Shown here one piece after another: positions 58,548 to 64,000 of a stretch of 64,000 nt of DNA (positions are counted from its first letter, which is position 1; each line of letters starts with the position of its first letter). The translations under genes were made by a program, and so were the position numbers. This DNA is from Planctomycetaceae bacterium (lineage in GTDB: Bacteria > Planctomycetota > Planctomycetia > Planctomycetales > Planctomycetaceae). Below the pieces are notes generated by a model. The model ran no database searches. It was given only the letters and a program-made list of their open reading frames with translations, and was not told where the DNA came from. The stretch is from assembly GCA_017795105.1 (NCBI GenBank), contig CP051247.1:4310001-4374000 (forward strand). The letters run 5' to 3'.

Positions 58548-59459
58548 TCAGACGTTCAGAGCCGGCCACCATTGCCACGTACACAGAATGATCAGCCAGG
58601 CAAACAGGACCTGGATGGAGACGCCCGACGTTGTCAGATTCTGTTTCATCTGCGACCCCAGACGCTGCGCCAACAGGGAGAATCCGACGATCATAGCCGA
58701 CCAGATCAGGAATGCCGGGCCGAGGAAGAAACCGATCAGCAGGAATGCCTGATAGCCATTGCGGTAACGCTGCGGGCCCCGCAGCCAGCGGCAGAGGGCC
58801 CCGGGCACGGCGGCGAGCAGTCCGCCCGCGATCCCATACATCGCGGCCTGCTGGAACGAGACGACAGCCTCGTGGTCGTGGCCTTCGTCGGGGCGAATGG
58901 CGGAAACGTAGTCCATCATGCCGATTGCCGGGTTGAACGCGATGATCGCAAAATGCAGCGCGATCGCCAGGAGCGGCCACCGCCAGGGCGTCTGCTGGCC
59001 ATCGTCTTCAATGAGAGCGATTCCGAGCAGGAAGTAGCCGAGCACGATCTGATGAATATAGACCAGCAGCAGCGGACAGCTCGGGAATTCCGTGAGCCAG
59101 TTGCCGCCATGATCTCGGAGAAACTGAGAGGGCAGCGATACGCCGTGAGCGACGACGATGAGCAGAAACAGTCCGGCAAACATTAGCGCGACTGCCGATT
59201 CGATCAGCGGATAGCGAATCGAAATCGGCAACTGGCAGAAGCGGCAGCGGCCTTTCAGTCGGATCCAGCCGAAAATCGGGATGTTATCGGAGCCCGGAAT
59301 CGCGTGTTTGCACTTCGGGCAATGACTGCGGGCCAGCAGAATGGGCATCCGTCGGGGAAGTCGCCAGACAACGACGTTCAGAAAGCTGCCAAAACAGGCC
59401 CCATAGCCGAACGCGAAGAGCACGAAGATGACCGTCGCGAGAATGGTGAGGGCATCCAT
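58548..59459 (-). CDS. Prepilin peptidase (A24) homologue, likely lacking one catalytic Asp
   Basis: A 303-residue membrane protein with the PilD architecture: GYGACFGSFLNVVVWRLPR near the N-terminus, a zinc-binding loop with two CxxC pairs (CPKCKHAI and CRFCQLPI), then several membrane helices. The first catalytic aspartate region (LIEDD) is present. The second motif, normally GxGDxK, is replaced by RNGYQAF in the matching place, so peptidase activity is doubtful; the N-terminal half could still act as methyltransferase. It lies upstream of pilT on the same strand. Prepilins of the DUF1559 type in this window need such an enzyme, so an active copy elsewhere is expected. Confidence 0.87.
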   Translation of the reverse strand: MDALTILATVIFVLFAFGYGACFGSFLNVVVWRLPRRMPILLARSHCPKCKHAIPGSDNIPIFGWIRLKGRCRFCQLPISIRYPLIESAVALMFAGLFLLIVVAHGVSLPSQFLRDHGGNWLTEFPSCPLLLVYIHQIVLGYFLLGIALIEDDGQQTPWRWPLLAIALHFAIIAFNPAIGMMDYVSAIRPDEGHDHEAVVSFQQAAMYGIAGGLLAAVPGALCRWLRGPQRYRNGYQAFLLIGFFLGPAFLIWSAMIVGFSLLAQRLGSQMKQNLTTSGVSIQVLFAWLIILCTWQWWPALNV

Positions 59460-59724
59460 GGTTCACCAAATCTCACAGGCTCGATCGGCGGTTGTAGATA
59501 TGACAAGGCAAGCGGAAGGTCGCAAAGGGACCGAAAATCGCCATCATCAAAGCCGATTCGCCCTTCAGATGCAAGTCGCGCTTCACTGGTAAGTTATTGA
59601 AAACGGTGATCCCCGGTTGGTATTTTCAGGGTTGGACCACGAGAACTAAGATTCGGCCCGAAGTCGCCGGCTCTGCCTCCGATTTCGGTTTCTCCTTCGG
59701 ATGCACCTTTCGCGATCTCGAGCC

Positions 59725-59925
59725 ATGTCCAATTCCCAACCGCCCCGCAAGCCTTCCCAGCCGACTCTCGGCGTGCACATGAAGTGCTGCAACAGTTATA
59801 TTTATGCCCGACTGAATGCCGCGCAGGATGCGTACGTCGGCTGGTGCCCCAAATGCGCGAAGCCGGTCCGCATTAATGTGGTCAAAGAGGGCGGCTCGAC
59901 CAGCCGTTTCTTCGAAGCCAGTTGA
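59725..59925 (+). CDS. Small zinc-ribbon-like protein
   Basis: A 66-residue protein with a cysteine pattern suited to a zinc site: MKCCNSYIYARLN and GWCPKCAKPVRINVV (CC ... CxxC). No signal peptide. The conserved look and position directly before galT (stop and possible TTG start overlap at 59922) support a real gene. Planctomycetes encode similar short proteins; the function is unknown, with nucleic-acid or protein binding the plausible options. Confidence 0.75.
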   Translation: MSNSQPPRKPSQPTLGVHMKCCNSYIYARLNAAQDAYVGWCPKCAKPVRINVVKEGGSTSRFFEAS

Positions 59926-59960
59926 GCATTCCTACTGAATCCCCAGACAGTCTGCTGAGC

Positions 59961-60977
59961 ATGTCCGAGTCCCCGGAGTCCGCGAATTCCGCCGGCGAAC
60001 ACCATGAAGTCCGGTACGATCCTGTCCACGACTGGCCCGTGATTTTTGCTCCGCCCCGCGCCCGGCGACCGGTTTCGCTGTCGCAGTCGACGAAGCCCGA
60101 CACCGCGGCGACCAATCCCTTCGCGGAATTCAACGAACACCTCACGACGGCGGAATCCTTCGCTCTGCGTAATGCCGATTCCGAGCCAAACGGCCCCGGC
60201 TGGCAGGTCCGCGTGATTCCGAACAAGTATCCGGTTCTTACGCCGGACGCTGCGCACGATGAAGATAGCCGCCGCTTGGCGGCCGGCCTGCATGAGGTCA
60301 TCGTCGAACATCCGCAGCTGCGAACCGATATCGCGGACTGTTCGGACGAAGAGTTTGCGAGGATCTTTCTTAGCTATCGTGAACGCCTGAAAGCCCTGGC
60401 TGCAGAGGCCGATGTGGTCCACGCCACCGTGTTCAAGAACCAGGGACGAGGAGCGGGAGCCTCGCAGCCGCACGTGCACTCCCAGCTCATGGCGACGCGC
60501 TTCGTGCCTCCGCACGTCGACCGCGAATTCCGCTATGCCGAACGCTATCGGGCTCATACCGGACGGACCGCGCTGCAGGATCTGCTCGAAGCTGAACGGC
60601 AGGCCAATGAGCGGATCGTCCTCAATTCAGAACGATGCACACTGCTTTGTCCGTACGTCAGCCGATTCGCGTTCGAGATGCTGATCATCCCGCATTGCGA
60701 CCAGTCGCACTTCCACCTCGTCTCCGATGACCTCCTCGCCGACACGGCTCGGGTGATGCGTCAGGCTCTGGTGCGACTGCGAACCGTCACCGGTTCCCCC
60801 GATTTCAACTTCGTTCTCCACACGGCTCCCTTCGCCGCTGACAACAGTTCGGGGTTTTGCTGGCACTGGGAAGTTTACCCCCGCCTGGCTGGCATCGCCG
60901 GCTGGGAACTCGGCCAGGGAAGCTACGTGAATCCGGTCTACCCGGAGTTCGCCGCCCAGCAGCTCGCCGGGGCCTAG
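59961..60977 (+). CDS. galT: Galactose-1-phosphate uridylyltransferase family protein
   Basis: A 338-residue protein of the HIT superfamily. VRYDPVHDWPVIFAPPRARRP begins the GalT-type fold, VRVIPNKYPVL is a family signature, and GAGASQPHVHSQLMA holds the active HxHxQ motif, with the second His as the UMP-carrying nucleophile. SGFCWHWEVYPRL near the end is also typical. It would transfer UMP between hexose-1-phosphates; substrates other than galactose-1-phosphate are possible. Starts at TTG 59922 or ATG 59961 are both conceivable; the ATG is chosen. Close to a GH57 enzyme, which fits alpha-glucan or galactose metabolism. Confidence 0.9.
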   Translation: MSESPESANSAGEHHEVRYDPVHDWPVIFAPPRARRPVSLSQSTKPDTAATNPFAEFNEHLTTAESFALRNADSEPNGPGWQVRVIPNKYPVLTPDAAHDEDSRRLAAGLHEVIVEHPQLRTDIADCSDEEFARIFLSYRERLKALAAEADVVHATVFKNQGRGAGASQPHVHSQLMATRFVPPHVDREFRYAERYRAHTGRTALQDLLEAERQANERIVLNSERCTLLCPYVSRFAFEMLIIPHCDQSHFHLVSDDLLADTARVMRQALVRLRTVTGSPDFNFVLHTAPFAADNSSGFCWHWEVYPRLAGIAGWELGQGSYVNPVYPEFAAQQLAGA

Positions 60978-60991
60978 ACCGCATCGAAGAT

Positions 60992-61159
60992 CCGTTTCAG
61001 TTAGCGATGCGCAACAAGGATGGCCCAGACGTGCACGTCTGGGTGACGCAGTCACAGGAAGTCCGTGTCCACCGATCCACTCAGATTTGCTGGCTGATTC
61101 AGTTGAAGCCCGGTCGATTGAAGAGAGCGAACGCGGGTGAACCGCCTCGTGTGGCTCGG
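60992..61159 (+). repeat. Direct repeat copy 1 with perfect palindrome
   Basis: It begins CCGTTTCAGTTAGCGATGC and ends with GTGGCTC. It contains the perfect palindrome CCCAGACGTGCACGTCTGGG at 61024-61043 and the conserved stretch TGAAGAGAGCGAACGCGGG. Copy 2 is at 61344-61509, with roughly 80-85% identity by eye. Confidence 0.8.
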
Positions 61160-61203
61160 AGGCCAGCATTGATTGCTCGGAGGGAGTTGAATGAACGACT
61201 GTG

Positions 61204-61345
61204 GGGTAGCCCCTGTTGATTCAACCGGGGTGGCGAAGCCACAAGAGGTCGCACTCGCCCCCAACGCCATTCGTACTTCCTCCCGTGAATAGGAGACCTC
61301 CTGCCGACTGCGTCGGCCCCGGTAGCGGAGCAACCGGGGCTACCC
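61204..61345. repeat. Segment bounded by 15-bp inverted repeat
   Basis: GGGTAGCCCCTGTTG at 61204-61218 is complementary at 14 of 15 positions to CAACCGGGGCTACCC at 61331-61345. The 112 bp inside carry no gene. It resembles a miniature non-coding element, but no target-site duplication is visible. Confidence 0.6.
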
Positions 61346-61509
61346 GTTTCAGTTAGCGATGCCCACAGGGTTGGCCCAGACGTGTACGTCTGGGTGACGG
61401 AGTCACAGGAAGTCACTGTCGACCGATCCACTGAAATCTGCTGGCTGATTCAAGGAAGCCCGGGCGATTGAAGAGAGCGAACGCGGGTGAGCAGTCTCTT
61501 GTGGCTCCG
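61344..61509 (+). repeat. Direct repeat copy 2
   Basis: The same element as 60992-61159, with a palindrome at 61375-61394 carrying one central change (GTGTAC instead of GTGCAC) and a two-base shorter middle. It abuts the right arm of the inverted repeat at 61331-61345. Confidence 0.8.
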
Positions 61510-61786
61510 CCACTCAGACGCACGCGTCTGAGCCAACCATAATGATGCACGAAGTCTTCGTTCCCATCCGCACCCCGACTTCTGCTCATGGCACGGCGCA
61601 CAGATTGCCTATCTTAACGCCGGCAGTCATTTCACGGCTTATGCGGCAATTCCTGCTGCAACTCTCATTTTCTAACTCGCTTGCAGGGAGTATGATGCGG
61701 CGACAGGAATTCTGCCGTACTGTCCGAGGCGTTCACAGTACGGCTCCGCCCCGCGGCGATCGACATCGAGTTAGGAAGCAGCTGGA

Positions 61787-63985
61787 ATGCCCGGTCCCAT
61801 TCGACTTGTTTTGGCCATCCATAATCATCAGCCAGTCGGCAACTTCGATCACGTGGTCGAAGAAGCCTATCAGGACAGCTACAAGCCGTTCCTGGACGTG
61901 CTGGAGAATTACCCGGCCGTCCGCATTTCACTGCACAACTCCGGCAGTCTGATCGACTGGATCGAACGGAATCGTCCCGAATACATCGAGCGGCTCAAGC
62001 CACTTTCGGAATCCGGCCAGATCGAAATCCTCGGCGGTCCGTTCTACGAACCGATTCTGGCGAGCATTCCCTCCCGCGATCGTTTCGGGCAGATGAAGGC
62101 TTACGGCGAGCACCTCGAACAGCACTTCGGCAAGAAGCCCCGCGGCATGTGGGTGCCCGAGCGCGTCTGGGAGCAGAGCTTCACCCGCGACGCCGTCGCA
62201 GCCGGGTTGCAGTACACCGTGCTCGACGACTTCCACTTCAAAAATGCTGGCTTTGGCGACGAAGAACTCTACGGCTACTTCGTGACAGAAGACGATGGCC
62301 GCATGCTGTCAGTCTTCCCGATCAGCGAACATCTTCGCTACACGATTCCTTTCGCCGAGCCGGAAGCGACGATCGACTGGCTCCGTGAAGTTCACGAAAA
62401 GCAGCCGGACGCTGTGGTTGCGTTCGGTGACGACGGCGAAAAGTTCGGCACCTGGCCCGGCTCCAAGCAGCACGTTTATGGCGATGAATGGCTGTCGCGG
62501 TTCTTCCAGCTGCTGACCGACAATCAGGACTGGGTTCGCGTCTGCACGTTCTCGCAGGCGGTCGAAGAAGTTTCGCCGCTGGGACGCTGCTATCTGCCCG
62601 ACTGCAGCTATCGCGAAATGACCGAATGGGCACTGCCCACTGAGCGTCAACTTGAGTTGATTCGCATGAACCGGAAGCATCGTAAGGAAGAAGACTGGCC
62701 GGAAATTCGGCGTCGACTTCGTGGCGGCTTCTGGCGGAACTTCCTTGTGAAGTATCCGGAAGCTCACGAAATGTACTGCCGCATGCGGGAGATCAGCGAT
62801 CGACTCGACCAGCTCGTTCGCAGCAATCCGGAGATCGAGCAGACCGCCATCTTCCAGAGTGCCCGCGATCATCTCTATCGAGGGCAGTGCAACTGTCCGT
62901 ACTGGCATGGAGCGTTCGGCGGACTGTATCTGCCGCACCTGCGAAACGCGATCTTCCATCATCTGATTGAAGCCGACGGACTCGTCGAACAACTTTCCGG
63001 CAAGACCGGCCGCTGGGTGGAAATCAGCTCCCGCGACATCAATCTCGATGCCCGGCAGGAAGTTCGCATCGCCAGCGATCAACTCGTTGCCTATCTCTCG
63101 CCGGCAAAGGGGGGACATCTTTATGAGCTGGATGCCCGAGGTTCCCGCGTGAATCTGCTGGCGACTCTGAATCGTCGGCCCGAGCCGTATCACGAAACGA
63201 TTCTCGCTCACGCCGCCGGCCAGCTCGATGGCAGCAACGAGACCGCTTCAGTTTCGGAAGACATCGTCTTCAAGCAGGAAAACCTGCACCTCAAGCTGAT
63301 CTACGATCAGTGGGCCCGCAAGAGTCTGGTCGACCATGTCCTGCCGCCGGGAATGTCGATGGAAGATTTCCGCATGCAGGGCGATTTCGTCGGAGAAGCC
63401 GAACAGGCTGTGTTCCAGACGACCCTCAAACGAAATCCGGATCGTGTCGAAGCGGTAATGACCCGCCGTTGCCGCTGGGAAGGGCAGTCGCCGCAGTTGA
63501 CCAAGTCAGTCGCGACATCGACCGCTGCTCCTTCCGAACTGGAGATTGCTTACCGCTTCGAAGATCTCGAGCCGGGCAAGCGGATTCACATCGCCGTCGA
63601 GTTCAATTTCTCGGCCATGGCCGCGAACGTCGAGAACCGTTACTATTACGCCGAAGAAGGCAATAATATCGGCCATCTCGGCACCGAGCAGGACCTGCAT
63701 CAGCAGCGTCGCATCGGCCTGGTCGATGAATGGCTGGGACTCGATGCCTCGCTGGAAACCTCGCAGCCGGCCGGAATCTGGACCTATCCGCTGGAAACGG
63801 TCAGCCAGTCGGAAGGGGGCTTCGAACTGGTCCACCAGAGTTGTGCCGTGATCCTCCACTGGGACTTCACGCCCGACTCCTCGACCTGGGAAACCCGACT
63901 GACACTCAATATCGACACCTCGGCTGCTCAGGCACGTCGCCTGGCTGAGAACCCGAACTCGAAGCAGATCGCTGTCGAGTTCTAA
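61787..63985 (+). CDS. GH57 alpha-glucanotransferase/amylase
   Basis: A 732-residue cytoplasmic glycoside hydrolase of family 57. The N-terminal barrel starts LVLAIHNHQPVGNF; the nucleophile is E125 in MWVPERVWEQ and the acid/base is in AFGDDGEKFG (D215/D216), matching the positions known for Thermococcus 4-alpha-glucanotransferase. Beyond residue 400, DUF1925- and DUF1926-type beta domains follow. The enzyme would transfer or hydrolyse alpha-1,4-glucan chains, fitting glycogen turnover with glgC. It follows the galT gene after the repeat-bearing gap. The assignment to GH57 with 4-alpha-glucanotransferase architecture is strong. Confidence 0.94.
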   Translation: MPGPIRLVLAIHNHQPVGNFDHVVEEAYQDSYKPFLDVLENYPAVRISLHNSGSLIDWIERNRPEYIERLKPLSESGQIEILGGPFYEPILASIPSRDRFGQMKAYGEHLEQHFGKKPRGMWVPERVWEQSFTRDAVAAGLQYTVLDDFHFKNAGFGDEELYGYFVTEDDGRMLSVFPISEHLRYTIPFAEPEATIDWLREVHEKQPDAVVAFGDDGEKFGTWPGSKQHVYGDEWLSRFFQLLTDNQDWVRVCTFSQAVEEVSPLGRCYLPDCSYREMTEWALPTERQLELIRMNRKHRKEEDWPEIRRRLRGGFWRNFLVKYPEAHEMYCRMREISDRLDQLVRSNPEIEQTAIFQSARDHLYRGQCNCPYWHGAFGGLYLPHLRNAIFHHLIEADGLVEQLSGKTGRWVEISSRDINLDARQEVRIASDQLVAYLSPAKGGHLYELDARGSRVNLLATLNRRPEPYHETILAHAAGQLDGSNETASVSEDIVFKQENLHLKLIYDQWARKSLVDHVLPPGMSMEDFRMQGDFVGEAEQAVFQTTLKRNPDRVEAVMTRRCRWEGQSPQLTKSVATSTAAPSELEIAYRFEDLEPGKRIHIAVEFNFSAMAANVENRYYYAEEGNNIGHLGTEQDLHQQRRIGLVDEWLGLDASLETSQPAGIWTYPLETVSQSEGGFELVHQSCAVILHWDFTPDSSTWETRLTLNIDTSAAQARRLAENPNSKQIAVEF

Positions 63986-64000
63986 ACGGATCGAACAGGA

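Larger units (their letters stand above)
60978..61786. other. 809-bp gap with a composite repeat
   Basis: No gene is recognised. The gap contains a direct repeat of about 165 bp (60992-61159 and 61344-61509) whose copies each hold a 20-bp palindrome, with a segment between them bounded by a 15-bp inverted repeat (61204-61218 and 61331-61345). From 61510 to the GH57 start at 61787 I see nothing further apart from GGAAGC just before the ATG. Confidence 0.65.

Noticed and set aside
61204..61345. Insertion sequence
   Set aside because: Too short and without a transposase frame or target duplication; listed only as a repeat.
60992..61509. CRISPR array
   Set aside because: Only two repeats of about 165 bp, of unequal spacing and imperfect identity, with no short regular repeat-spacer pattern and no cas genes.

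Overview
The window is chromosomal DNA (roughly 55-60% G+C) from a planctomycete, most likely of the order Planctomycetales. The evidence is the gene content: DUF1592/1588/1585 and DUF1552 proteins, three DUF1559 pseudopilin-type proteins, a planctomycete-type ECF sigma factor, PQQ-repeat and PVC-type cytochrome c proteins, ThuA and TIM-barrel isomerase families, and an MfnB homologue. I see no rRNA, tRNA, CRISPR array, transposase or phage module. Most of the window looks like stable core sequence, and the repeats sit in a few gene-free gaps.

Layout. 1-2.4 kb: end of a DUF1592-type cytochrome gene and a Tat-exported DUF1552 partner, closed by a strong terminator. 2.7-8.9 kb: transketolase, a large exported membrane protein, an ABC ATPase and an SDR. 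8.9-15.5 kb: a small conserved protein, a Flp/TadE-like pilin candidate, an MfnD-like ATP-grasp ligase, an M50 peptidase fused to a HlyD-like adaptor, and a COG2509 flavoprotein. 15.6-20.5 kb: a membrane Ser/Thr kinase, an AcpH-like protein, a sugar epimerase, then leftward an ECF sigma factor, a secreted protein and a truncated kinase N-terminus. 20.7-22.7 kb: a leftward lipB-like/lipA/lipoyl-domain cassette in which both accessory proteins lack their key residues.

23.0-27.8 kb: three tandem DUF1559 genes and two lipoproteins. 27.9-30.7 kb: two UPF0104-type membrane proteins around an ACT-domain protein. 30.7-33.6 kb leftward: hemL, a TIM-barrel isomerase and mfnB. 33.8-35.7 kb: typA, with a parS-like palindrome upstream. 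35.8-46.2 kb, all leftward: ThuA protein, two PQQ beta-propeller proteins, a 1,391-aa penta-heme protein and a PDZ protein. 46.3-53.5 kb: planctomycete proteins of unknown role, another TIM-barrel isomerase and a DUF2461 protein. 53.9-59.5 kb leftward: TPR protein, glgC, FHA protein, pilT and a prepilin peptidase homologue. 59.7-64.0 kb: a small zinc-ribbon protein, galT and a GH57 glucanotransferase.

How genes fit together. glgC, galT and GH57 point to glycogen or alpha-glucan turnover. DUF1559 proteins, PilT, the prepilin peptidase homologue and the Flp-like protein point to type IV pilus or pseudopilus machinery. mfnB and the MfnD-like ligase suggest a methanofuran-type cofactor for H4MPT-linked C1 chemistry. 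The cytochrome and PQQ proteins belong to the exported degradation and redox repertoire typical of planctomycetes. The most unusual items are the lip cassette, the parS-like site, the kinase remnant and the repeat-bearing gaps at 53.5-53.9 and 61.0-61.5 kb.
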